Numbered from the stretch's first letter, positions 1 through 5,913 are shown. The stretch: 6,629 nt of DNA from RGIG4608 sp964534905 (GCA_964534905.1 CAZHPZ010000051.1:1-6629); one strand, 5' to 3'. Notes: generated by a model from the letters alone, not told the origin. Program-made: numbers and translations.

Positions 1-1100
1 ACGTGCGTGACCGCTCCTACAAGCTTTCCGTTCTGGATTATCGGCGAACCGCTCATTCCCTGAACGATTCCGCCTGTGGACGAGAGCAATTTTTCGTCCG
101 TGATTCGAATACCGAAGCACTTGTTTCCCGTTTCGTTTAGCTTTATGCCTGATATTTCAATCGAATATTCCTCCCGCTCGCCCGTGTCCGTTGTGCAGAG
201 TATTGTTGCCTTGCCCTCTTTAAGCTCGCTCTTGAGTCCGAGAGAATAGGTTTTGTCACTTATGCTTTCGGGTACGCCGAGGAGCGTGCCGAATATGCCG
301 CAGTCGGTATTTTTGGATATGCTTCCTATCTTCGACGAGTTAAAATATCCCTTGAGCTCGCCGGGCGCTCCTTTCTCACCTCGCTTGACTCCGTTTATTG
401 CTACGCCGAGCACCTGACCGTTTGAAATTTTGACAAGCTCGCCTGTGTCGCCGTCAAGAATACCGTGCCCGAGTCCGCCGAAGCTTCCGTCCTCAAGCAC
501 GAACGTCAGCGTTCCGATCCCTGCACCCGAGTCCTTGAGGTATATTCCGAGAGAATATCTTTTCTCACTTTCCGAATATGCCGCTCTGCATTTTATTTTG
601 CTTTCGCGGCCGCCTCGCAAATAGGTAATTTCAAGCTCACCTCCGCCCGATATTGCGTCGATAACGTCCGCCGCGCTTGAAATCTTTTTGCCGTTTACCT
701 CTGTCAGCGTATCGTATAGTCGCAACCCCGCCGCAAATGCCGGGTTTGTACTCTCGTCGTCAAAGCCGACAACGCACGCTCCGCCTGTCGAATATTTGAT
801 TCCGAACGGAATGCCTCCGACATATGCCTTGATGTTCTCAAGCTTGTTGACGGTGACCTTTCGAACTGGCAACGTGCCGAAAAGCTTGTAGCTGCCGTGA
901 CCGACGCTGAGGGCCGTGCCGACAGACGCAAATGCCTGCTCGTCGTATTCAAAGGTCGTGCAAGGATAGCTCGGTGTATCGTCACCCGAAAAGCAGGAAA
1001 CCGTGTCGGGAATCAAAAATCCGTAAAAGGTATATACTGCGGCGGTGCATAATAAGAGCATTGCGGGCACACACAGCAGCTTTTTAAATATATTTTTCAT
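1..1100 (-). CDS. spoIVB: SpoIVB peptidase (stage IV sporulation protein B, family S55), C-terminus off window
   Basis: A serine peptidase made in the forespore and secreted into the space between the two spore membranes. In the known pathway it cleaves SpoIVFA, which frees SpoIVFB to activate pro-sigma-K. The reading frame is open from ATG at 1100 to the left edge, giving 366 visible residues. Residues 8-30 form a signal-anchor helix. Residues about 80-175 are the PDZ-like region (AGLRLYDTLTEVNGKKI at 124-140). The S55 domain follows, with His212 in GLGHGI, Asp335 in ITDEKLL and Ser350 in GIVQGMSGSP. Asp and Ser are 15 residues apart, the same as D363 and S378 of the Bacillus subtilis enzyme (H236 is the third member). 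Only the last few dozen residues should be missing. The start is supported by GGAGGT at 1114-1109, 8 nt upstream. I found no convincing sigma-G promoter. The order of genes to the left (often spo0A) cannot be seen. Confidence 0.96.
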   Translation of the reverse strand, partial: MKNIFKKLLCVPAMLLLCTAAVYTFYGFLIPDTVSCFSGDDTPSYPCTTFEYDEQAFASVGTALSVGHGSYKLFGTLPVRKVTVNKLENIKAYVGGIPFGIKYSTGGACVVGFDDESTNPAFAAGLRLYDTLTEVNGKKISSAADVIDAISGGGELEITYLRGGRESKIKCRAAYSESEKRYSLGIYLKDSGAGIGTLTFVLEDGSFGGLGHGILDGDTGELVKISNGQVLGVAINGVKRGEKGAPGELKGYFNSSKIGSISKNTDCGIFGTLLGVPESISDKTYSLGLKSELKEGKATILCTTDTGEREEYSIEISGIKLNETGNKCFGIRITDEKLLSSTGGIVQGMSGSPIIQNGKLVGAVTH

Positions 1101-1115
1101 TTTATTTTACCTCCG

Positions 1116-1157
1116 AGAGAAATTTCGAAATTTTTCGGCTGAAAAATTAATTTCTCT
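1116..1157 (-). other. Nested hairpin next to the spoIVB ribosome binding site
   Basis: Outer arms AGAGAAATT (1116-1124) and AATTTCTCT (1149-1157) enclose inner arms AATTTTTC (1129-1136) and GAAAAATT (1141-1148). The loop is 4 nt, and there is a 4-nt bulge on one side only. In a spoIVB transcript starting upstream, this 17-bp stem would end one nucleotide before GGAGGT. It could shape translation initiation or mRNA stability. It is AT-rich, so part of it may be composition. The role is inferred. Confidence 0.5.
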
Positions 1158-1202
1158 GTTTATAATTTGCTCAAAATATGATAAAATAAAAGTGTAAAAA
1201 TT

Positions 1203-1232
1203 TTGATTTCGGCTTACGTATTTATTTATATG
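1203..1232 (+). promoter_or_regulatory. Tentative sigma-A promoter for the 1267 gene
   Basis: TTGATT (1203-1208) and TATATG (1227-1232) are 18 bp apart, each matching four of six consensus bases. The expected transcript start is near 1239, about 28 nt before the ATG at 1267. The whole 166-bp divergent region is AT-rich, so other hexamer pairs are possible and this placement is weak. Confidence 0.3.
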
Positions 1233-1266
1233 TAAAATATCGCGGCTTATTCGGAGATGTTTTAAA

Positions 1267-1992
1267 ATGGAAAAAACGGAAAAGGTCATAACTACATATA
1301 ACGAACGCAGCTTGCACGCCGAGCTGAAAAGAAGATTCTGTCCCGACGAGAGCGGACACGAGGTAAAAATAGGCAGATTTGTGGCAGACGCTTGCACGGG
1401 TGACAAAATATATGAGGTGCAGACGGGAAATTTGGCGCCGCTTGCCAAAAAGATCAGGTTTTATCTCGAAAACACCGATATGGAGATAGTTGTCGTTCGA
1501 CCGATAGCACAGAAAAGACGTATATTCTGGCTCGATAAGGAAACGGGCGAGCAGGTTAAGCCCGCGCGCCTATCTCCGAGGCATGAGAATATTTTTTCGG
1601 GAATAGCGGATCTTTTCTACCTAAAGGAGCTCCTCGGTGAGTACAGACTTTCGTTTTGCTTTGTGATGATGGAGATAGACGAGGTAAGATTTCTTGACGG
1701 ATACGGAAAGAATAAAAAGATACGCGCCACGAGCGCGGATAGAGTTGCAGGCGAGATATTCGACGAAATTGTCGTCAGTGGTGAGTCGGGAGTAAGAGAT
1801 ATAGTGCTTCCCGCACTTCCGAATGAAGAATTTTCGCGCGATGAGCTTGCGAAAGCGCTCGGCGTGTCGGGGCTTAAGCTTTGGAGCTTGCAAAAGCTTA
1901 TAACGGAGCTTGAAATCGTGCGCTGCGAGCGAGAGGGAAAACGCCTTGTTTTTCGGAAAAAGGATATATTGCGCTTGAATACACAAAACTAA
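1267..1992 (+). CDS. Unassigned protein, PD-(D/E)xK nuclease-like N-terminus plus winged-helix-like C-terminus
   Basis: A 241-residue soluble protein with no signal peptide or membrane helix. The start ATG is preceded by GGAG at 1253-1256 with a 10-nt spacer. The N-terminal part has Glu19 in SLHAELK, Asp41 in GRFVADA and Glu50-Val-Gln52 in IYEVQTGN. These form an E...D...ExQ series like the restriction-endonuclease fold, with Gln in place of the usual Lys, as in BglII. Residues 73-91 (EIVVVRPIA followed by RIFWLD) read as a core beta strand and its continuation. Residues about 186-236 read as helices plus a basic wing (FSRDELAKALGVSG, then GKRLVFRKKDI), like a winged helix. I recall similar uncharacterised proteins in many Firmicutes, but I cannot name a family. 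It stands alone, divergent from spoIVB and followed by repeats. A DNA or RNA processing role is inferred. Loss of catalysis and a purely structural nuclease fold is possible. Confidence 0.85.
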   Translation: MEKTEKVITTYNERSLHAELKRRFCPDESGHEVKIGRFVADACTGDKIYEVQTGNLAPLAKKIRFYLENTDMEIVVVRPIAQKRRIFWLDKETGEQVKPARLSPRHENIFSGIADLFYLKELLGEYRLSFCFVMMEIDEVRFLDGYGKNKKIRATSADRVAGEIFDEIVVSGESGVRDIVLPALPNEEFSRDELAKALGVSGLKLWSLQKLITELEIVRCEREGKRLVFRKKDILRLNTQN

Positions 1993-2004
1993 AAAAGTTT
2001 CGGT

Positions 2005-2066
2005 CAAGCCTTTTTAAAGGCTTGCGAGGTGTGGGCGAGTAGCCCACAATCGGCGTTTCTTTTTTT
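2005..2066 (+). terminator. Possible terminator region, two hairpins and a distal T-rich tract
   Basis: Starting 13 nt after the stop at 1992, CAAGCCTTT (2005-2013) pairs with AAAGGCTTG (2016-2024). Then TGTGGGC (2030-2036) pairs with GCCCACA (2042-2048) around GAGTA. A T-rich tract follows at 2056-2066, but 7 nt separate it from the second stem, so this is not a textbook intrinsic terminator. It may instead be the edge of the repeat mosaic to its right. Confidence 0.4.
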
Positions 2067-2276
2067 GCTGAGCTTTTTTCTTTGCGCCCATAGTGTCAAA
2101 GAAAAAAGCGAATAAACGCTTAGAACTAACATCAAAATAGCATGCCAACGCTCTGATACACAAGAATCCCACGCCCTACAAGGTTTCATTACAGAGATTT
2201 TATTTACACTTACCTTTTATCCACTTTTTCTTTGGCACTATGGGCGCAAAGAAAAAGTTCTCAAAAAGAAACGCCG
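2051..2276. repeat. 226-bp element with long inverted terminal repeats, MITE-like
   Basis: The left end (about 2051-2122) reappears as a reverse complement at the right end (about 2210-2276). Both begin CGGCGTTTCTTTTT reading inward, and both carry the motif CGCCCATAGTG. Each end is itself a hairpin. The left has 13-bp perfect arms (2072-2084 with 2097-2109) around a 12-nt loop. The right has 12-bp perfect arms (2223-2234 with 2247-2258) around the reverse complement of nearly the same loop. About 90 bp of unrelated sequence lies between. No transposase and no flanking target duplication is visible. The short open frames across it have no convincing start signals and are treated as chance. 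A non-autonomous mobile element or a paired repetitive palindrome is inferred. Confidence 0.65.
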
Positions 2277-2300
2277 TTTTGCGCTCGTGCCGCGCAGGCA

Positions 2301-2320
2301 TCCGCTTTTGAAAAAGCGGA
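2301..2320. repeat. Short perfect hairpin in the repeat mosaic
   Basis: TCCGCTTTT (2301-2309) and AAAAGCGGA (2312-2320) are perfect 9-bp arms around a 2-nt centre. It sits between the 226-bp element and the next palindrome. The stretch 2277-2382 holds nothing else that I can assign. Confidence 0.5.
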
Positions 2321-2382
2321 GCAAAACTTTTTGTTGCATTGGTAAGTGCAAACAAAGTGCCTGATCCGCAGAGGAGTCATGC

Positions 2383-2435
2383 CTATAAATTTGTTGCAGA
2401 CAACAAATTTATAGCGAGATAGCCCCAACGGGCTA
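2383..2435. repeat. Perfect 14-bp-arm palindrome followed by a 6-bp hairpin
   Basis: CTATAAATTTGTTG (2383-2396) and CAACAAATTTATAG (2401-2414) are perfect arms around CAGA. They are followed by TAGCCC (2420-2425) and GGGCTA (2430-2435) around CAAC. The string GAGTAGCCC on the minus strand here also occurs on the plus strand at 2037-2045, so pieces of the same repeat appear to be scattered in this gap. There is no coding signal. Confidence 0.6.
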
Positions 2436-2461
2436 CTCGGGATCTGGGCACGCGGAACCAA

Positions 2462-2585
2462 GGCTCCCTTGTGTAAAGGGAGCTGTCGGCAAAGCCGACT
2501 GAGGGATTGTGAATACACGAATTATAAGTCAATCCCTCAGTCACGGCGTTCGCCGCGTTATCTCTTCGGCGAAAGAGGGGCAAGT
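2462..2585. repeat. Composite palindromic repeat with two mirrored hairpin halves
   Basis: The centre is a perfect inverted repeat, GACTGAGGGATTG (2497-2509) with CAATCCCTCAGTC (2530-2542), around a 20-nt loop. On the left side are GCTCCCTT/AAGGGAGC (2463-2470 with 2476-2483) and GTCGGC/GCCGAC (2485-2490 with 2494-2499). The right side shows the same architecture in mirror order but diverged: CGGCG/CGCCG (2544-2548 with 2551-2555) and CTCTT/AAGAG (2562-2566 with 2573-2577). From memory this layout matches an abundant intergenic repeat class in Clostridia genomes. It ends one base before the fhs -35 box. Confidence 0.7.
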
Positions 2586-2586
2586 C

Positions 2587-2615
2587 TTGACAAAGGCATA
2601 TCGAAATGCTATAAT
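2587..2615 (+). promoter_or_regulatory. Consensus sigma-A promoter of fhs
   Basis: TTGACA (2587-2592) and TATAAT (2610-2615) match the consensus at all twelve positions with the ideal 17-bp spacer. Transcription should start near 2622, leaving a leader of only about 22 nt with AGGGAG at 2631-2636. That is too short for a riboswitch, so expression is probably high and constitutive unless a protein binds here. The spacer contains the partial dyad GCAT/ATGC (2596-2599 with 2605-2609, imperfect), which is weak evidence for an operator. Confidence 0.92.
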
Positions 2616-2644
2616 TTATAAAAAGACAAAAGGGAGTTGATAAA

Positions 2645-4336
2645 ATGTCACAGCTTACAGATATAGAAATCGCACGCGTACATAGGGAAAGCGGTAAATT
2701 GAAAAGCATTTACGATGTTGCGCATTCTGCGGGAATAGGCGACGAATATATTGAGCCCTACGGCAAGCACAAGGCTAAAATATCGCTCTCATACCTTGAG
2801 GGTAAAAGAAATTCGCCCCGAGGAAAGCTTGTTCTCGTCACCGCGATCACGCCGACGGCGGCGGGCGAGGGAAAAACAACGACGTCAATAGGTCTTGCGG
2901 ACGCTTTGCGCCTTTTGGGCAAGAAAAGCGCTCTTGCACTTCGTGAGCCGTCGCTTGGTCCTGTTTTCGGAATCAAGGGCGGAGCAACAGGCGGCGGATA
3001 TTCGCAGGTCGTTCCGATGGAGGATATAAATCTTCATTTCACGGGCGATTTTCACGCCATAGGAAGTGCAAACAATCTGCTTTGCGCTCTGCTTGACAAT
3101 CACATATATCAGGGAAATGCTCTTCGTATAGATCCCGAAAAAATAACGCTCCGCAGATGCGTGGATATGAACGACAGACAGCTTCGCTGTATTCGCGACG
3201 GACTCGGAAGAGGCGTTGACGGAGTGCCGAGGGACGACGGATTCGATATCACCGTTGCAAGCGAGGTAATGGCTATCTTTTGCCTTGCAACCTCACTTTC
3301 CGACCTGAAACGCAGGCTCGCGGCAATGATAGTCGCATACGACGTGGACGGAAATCCCGTTACGGCGGGGGATCTGCACGCAGAGGGGGCTATGACCGCT
3401 CTTTTGCGTGACGCGCTCTCTCCGAACCTTGTTCAAACGCTCGGCGGCACGCCTGCGTTCGTGCACGGCGGTCCGTTTGCCAATATCGCACACGGCTGTA
3501 ATTCGGTTATAGCGACCGAAACGGCGCTTGCTTCGTCCGAATATACCGTCACGGAGGCGGGATTCGGCGCGGATCTCGGCGCAGAAAAATTTATTGATAT
3601 CAAATGCAGAATGTCTGGAATTGCTCCCGATGCGGTGGTACTCGTTGCTACGGTTCGCGCGCTTAAAATGCACGGCGGCGTATCTCTTGACGAGTTGAAA
3701 AACGAGAATGTTGCCGCACTTGAGGCGGGAATACCCAATCTTTTGCGTCATATTTCCAATATAAAGGACACCTTCGGACTCCCTGTTACGGTTGCGATAA
3801 ATAAATTTCCGACCGATACCGACGAGGAGATCGACACGATTATAAAAAAATGCTCCGATGTGGGAGTCAGGGCGATTGAGAGTGACGTCTGGGCGAGGGG
3901 CGGCGAGGGAGCCGTCGAGCTTGCGAAAGAGGTCATCTCGCTCTGCGACGGAGAGCATTCGAATCTTTCTTATGCATATGAGCTTGATTCTTCGATAGAG
4001 GAGAAGATAGACGCAATAGTCAAGCGCGTTTACAGAGGCGACGGAGTTGAGTTTGCCGAAGAAGCCGAAAAACAGATAGAAACGCTTACAAGACTCGGAT
4101 ATTCAAGTCTGCCCGTTTGTATGGCGAAAACTCAGTCGAGCTTTTCGGACGATAAATCAAAGCTCGGAGCTCCCGAGGGCTTCAAGATAACCGTGAGAAG
4201 CGTAAAAATAAGCGCCGGAGCCGGATTTATCGTGGCGCTCACGGGAAATATACTTACCATGCCCGGGCTTCCGAAAACACCTGCCGCCAACGGAATAGAC
4301 GTTGACGAGAACGGAAATATCAGCGGACTTTTTTAG
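2645..4336 (+). CDS. fhs: Formate-tetrahydrofolate ligase (10-formyl-THF synthetase)
   Basis: A cytoplasmic enzyme joining formate to tetrahydrofolate at the cost of ATP to give 10-formyl-THF. The product feeds purine and formyl-Met synthesis, and in acetogens the methyl branch of the Wood-Ljungdahl pathway. The 563 residues match the family length of about 555-560. The P-loop TPTAAGEGKTTTS spans residues 69-81. The conserved blocks REPSLGPVFGIKGGATGGGY (100-119) and HFTGDFHAI (131-139), PFANIAHGCNS (277-287) and TEAGFGADLGAEKF (303-316) follow in order. The end has the hallmark LTMPGLPKTPAANGID (537-552). It starts at ATG 2645 with AGGGAG 8 nt upstream. No folD or other one-carbon gene is next to it; it heads a unit with two small membrane-protein genes. 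No frameshift or missing motif is seen. Presence alone does not prove acetogenesis, since many fermenting Clostridia carry it. Confidence 0.98.
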   Translation: MSQLTDIEIARVHRESGKLKSIYDVAHSAGIGDEYIEPYGKHKAKISLSYLEGKRNSPRGKLVLVTAITPTAAGEGKTTTSIGLADALRLLGKKSALALREPSLGPVFGIKGGATGGGYSQVVPMEDINLHFTGDFHAIGSANNLLCALLDNHIYQGNALRIDPEKITLRRCVDMNDRQLRCIRDGLGRGVDGVPRDDGFDITVASEVMAIFCLATSLSDLKRRLAAMIVAYDVDGNPVTAGDLHAEGAMTALLRDALSPNLVQTLGGTPAFVHGGPFANIAHGCNSVIATETALASSEYTVTEAGFGADLGAEKFIDIKCRMSGIAPDAVVLVATVRALKMHGGVSLDELKNENVAALEAGIPNLLRHISNIKDTFGLPVTVAINKFPTDTDEEIDTIIKKCSDVGVRAIESDVWARGGEGAVELAKEVISLCDGEHSNLSYAYELDSSIEEKIDAIVKRVYRGDGVEFAEEAEKQIETLTRLGYSSLPVCMAKTQSSFSDDKSKLGAPEGFKITVRSVKISAGAGFIVALTGNILTMPGLPKTPAANGIDVDENGNISGLF

Positions 4337-4346
4337 GAGGATAAAA

Positions 4347-4634
4347 ATGAGAAAAGAATATTATCCGTCTATTGCGATGTACGTTGCAAGCGCACTGTTT
4401 TATATCGCTGCGATAATCGGATTTATTTCCGACAGCGACCAAGCTGTGATTTGGCTGGCGCTCGGATCCGTCTTTATGTGCATAGCGTCGTCAAGACTCA
4501 AAAATACGGGCGATAGACTGCGTGAAAATGAAGAGCGCGCGAAACGTCTTGAGAACGAAATACACGACGATGAGGAAGAACCCGCCGAAAACGCAGAATC
4601 GGAAAAATCAGAAGAAACCAAAGAAACCGAATAA
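4347..4634 (+). CDS. Small two-helix membrane protein with acidic coiled C-terminal tail
   Basis: 95 residues, family not recognised. Residues about 8-27 and 32-49 are hydrophobic helices joined by a short DSD turn. From residue 50 on the chain is highly charged: a heptad-like stretch (SRLKNTGDRLRENEERAKRL, 49-68), then a very acidic tail rich in Glu to the end. The short loop implies a hairpin in the membrane with both ends on the same side, probably cytoplasmic given the charge. The start at 4347 is chosen over an in-frame ATG at 4302. Its AGGAGG (4335-4340) is ideal, 6 nt upstream, and overlaps the fhs stop codon, which indicates translational coupling. Its last codons lie in a 9-bp tandem repeat. 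Function is unknown. Confidence 0.8.
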   Translation: MRKEYYPSIAMYVASALFYIAAIIGFISDSDQAVIWLALGSVFMCIASSRLKNTGDRLRENEERAKRLENEIHDDEEEPAENAESEKSEETKETE

Positions 4635-4649
4635 ACCGAATAAACCGAT
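4614..4649 (+). repeat. Four 9-bp tandem units spanning the stop codon
   Basis: The units read GAAACCAAA, GAAACCGAA, TAAACCGAA and TAAACCGAT, head to tail and in the reading frame. The first two encode Glu-Thr-Lys and Glu-Thr-Glu. In the last two, a G-to-T change turns the Glu codon into a stop, giving two in-frame stops (4632-4634 and 4641-4643). Repeat slippage would keep the frame. Confidence 0.75.
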
Positions 4650-4733
4650 AATTTGAATTTAACAGAAAGAGCGATATTCACGTGGCTTGTGATACCGAGC
4701 CGTGTGGCATATCGTTTGAGGGGGACAGCTACG

Positions 4734-5276
4734 ATGTTTATTTATGAGATTATAATGTTGATTTTTGAAGTTATAAAGAAAATCATAGTAGCTTTTGGCG
4801 TTGCTATAATGACCATTCTTCTCTCGTGGGCATACGGCGAGAAGCAAGCCCCGATGATTCTCCCTATGGACGACGCATATATATGCGAGGTGGGTGTTGA
4901 GGGATTTGTCTTTCCCGACAAGGAATTTGCCGCAAGCGAGGACTATTCCTATACCAATCGCTACTACGAATGCACATATTCCGATTTTTCGGACTATTTG
5001 ACCGACGTTATCGATTTTATGAGCAACTCCGAAAAGGAGATCTACTTCAAGGATCCGTCCTATGATGTTACAGGCGAAAAGGGTACCACGCATTATTTAT
5101 TTACCGCAAGCTCGCCCGATGATTATTTTATCAGTGAGGATAAAAACGAATTTAAAATATATTATTCGCATAATGAAAAGATCTACGTTATCACCGGATT
5201 TTTCTTCGGAGACGTTATACAGGTAAGAACAGAGGAAGCGCCGACAGACGAGTTTTTCGAGGTGTATTCAAAATAA
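4734..5276 (+). CDS. Membrane-anchored extracytoplasmic protein of unknown function
   Basis: 180 residues, family not recognised. Residues about 2-33 form a hydrophobic segment interrupted by KK at 15-16, ending at LLSWAYGEKQ. It looks like an uncleaved signal anchor, possibly with a short amphipathic helix before it. No lipoprotein cysteine is present. The remaining 145 residues are acidic and rich in Tyr, Phe, Asp and Glu (for example YSYTNRYYECTYSDFSDYL at 71-89), with alternating patterns typical of beta structure. Two cysteines, 51 and 80, could form a disulfide outside the cell. ATG 4734 is preferred because AGGGGG lies at 4719-4724. An in-frame TTG at 4653 would add 27 residues without hydrophobic logic and lacks a ribosome site. 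It follows the small membrane gene by 99 bp and ends at a strong terminator, so it is likely co-transcribed with fhs, though a separate weak promoter is possible. Confidence 0.8.
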   Translation: MFIYEIIMLIFEVIKKIIVAFGVAIMTILLSWAYGEKQAPMILPMDDAYICEVGVEGFVFPDKEFAASEDYSYTNRYYECTYSDFSDYLTDVIDFMSNSEKEIYFKDPSYDVTGEKGTTHYLFTASSPDDYFISEDKNEFKIYYSHNEKIYVITGFFFGDVIQVRTEEAPTDEFFEVYSK

Positions 5277-5280
5277 CAGA

Positions 5281-5315
5281 AAAGGGAACAGACAAGCTCT
5301 GTTCCCTTTATTTTT
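5281..5315. terminator. Strong bidirectional intrinsic terminator between converging units
   Basis: AAAGGGAACAG (5281-5291) and CTGTTCCCTTT (5299-5309) form a perfect 11-bp stem around a 7-nt loop, followed by ATTTTT on the plus strand. It begins 4 nt after the stop of the 4734 gene. Read on the minus strand the same stem is followed by a looser U-rich stretch and lies 13 nt past the rbr stop, so it probably serves both converging units. Confidence 0.9.
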
Positions 5316-5322
5316 ATCGTAA

Positions 5323-5871
5323 TCAGTCGTTGAAGTATCTCTTGAGAAGTCCCTCGAATGCCTTTCCGTGGCGAGCCTCGTCACGAGCCATTTCGTGAAC
5401 CGTGTCATGAATGGCGTCGAGATTGTACTGCTTTGCAAGCTTAGCAAGCTCAAACTTGCCGTTGGTAGCGCCGAACTCTGCGTCGATTCTGAGCTGAAGA
5501 TTCTTCTTTGTGGAATCTGTGAGCATCTCGCCGAGAAGCTCTGCGAATTTGGATGCGTGCTCTGCTTCCTCGAGCGCTGCCTTTTCCCAGTAAAGACCTA
5601 TCTCGGGATAGCCCTCTCTGTGAGCAACTCTTGCCATTGCGAGGTACATACCTACCTCTGTGCACTCGCCCTCAAAATTGGAACGAAGACCGGCGATGAT
5701 CTCCTCGGGAGCACCCTGCGCTACACCGAGAACGTGCTCTGCAGCCCAAGCCTTTTCTTCTTCCTTAACCTCTGTGAATTTCTCTGCGCCAACCTTGCAA
5801 ACGGGGCACTTTTCGGGAGCGGAATCTCCCTCGTGAACATAACCGCAAACGGAACATACAAACTTTGCCAT
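5323..5871 (-). CDS. rbr: Reverse rubrerythrin (N-terminal rubredoxin, C-terminal diiron domain)
   Basis: A cytoplasmic non-haem diiron protein that reduces hydrogen peroxide, and in characterised clostridial reverse rubrerythrins also oxygen, with electrons from NADH via redox partners. It has 182 residues. The rubredoxin domain comes first, with Fe-binding Cys6, Cys9, Cys22 and Cys25. The four-helix ferritin-like domain follows: GECTEVGMY (68-76), an ExxH motif at 102-105 (EEAEHA) and a second at 165-168 (DEARHG). Classical rubrerythrin has the opposite order. The start is fixed by AAGGAG at 5885-5880, 8 nt upstream. Lysine is AAG in 13 of 15 cases, unlike the AAA-rich small gene at 4347, which suggests high expression. 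It lies 42 nt downstream of perR in the same direction with no clear promoter between, so peroxide-responsive co-transcription is likely. A 12-bp palindrome sits in that gap. Confidence 0.96.
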   Translation of the reverse strand: MAKFVCSVCGYVHEGDSAPEKCPVCKVGAEKFTEVKEEEKAWAAEHVLGVAQGAPEEIIAGLRSNFEGECTEVGMYLAMARVAHREGYPEIGLYWEKAALEEAEHASKFAELLGEMLTDSTKKNLQLRIDAEFGATNGKFELAKLAKQYNLDAIHDTVHEMARDEARHGKAFEGLLKRYFND

Positions 5872-5892
5872 AATTTTTTCTCCTTAATAACC

Positions 5893-5904
5893 TTTATTAA
5901 TAAA
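5893..5904. other. 12-bp perfect palindrome between perR and rbr
   Basis: TTTATTAATAAA lies in the 42-bp gap, just upstream of the rbr ribosome site. It does not match the PerR or Fur box. In this AT-rich gap it may be chance, a weak RNA stem or a processing site. Confidence 0.25.
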
Positions 5905-5913
5905 TAATATTTT

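Noticed and set aside
1174..1180. CATATTT on the minus strand as a sigma-G -10 box for spoIVB
   Set aside because: The last base does not fit, and no GHATR-like -35 box is present at the right distance.
2051..2585. CRISPR array
   Set aside because: The repeats are inverted and unequal, with no regular direct repeat and spacer pattern.
2622..2644. Tetrahydrofolate or other riboswitch ahead of fhs
   Set aside because: The predicted leader is only about 22 nt, and the upstream hairpins lie before the promoter.
2004..2709. Minus-strand open frames over the repeat mosaic (2004-2189, 2261-2518, 2383-2709)
   Set aside because: They run through hairpins and repeats, lack ribosome sites and start in unlikely places. 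One of them overlaps the fhs start antisense.
3293..3958. 221-codon minus-strand frame inside fhs
   Set aside because: It is an antisense shadow of the strongly conserved fhs sequence and shows no recognisable family.
4302..4346. Upstream ATG that would extend the small membrane gene by 15 residues into fhs
   Set aside because: No ribosome site precedes it, while AGGAGG sits 6 nt before ATG 4347.
4653..4733. TTG start extending the 4734 gene by 27 residues
   Set aside because: It has no ribosome site and would put a polar stretch before the signal anchor. ATG 4734 has AGGGGG at good spacing.
5368..5907. 179-codon plus-strand frame opposite rbr
   Set aside because: It is antisense to a clear reverse rubrerythrin. 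The Cys- and Leu-rich translation is what the complement of biased codons gives.
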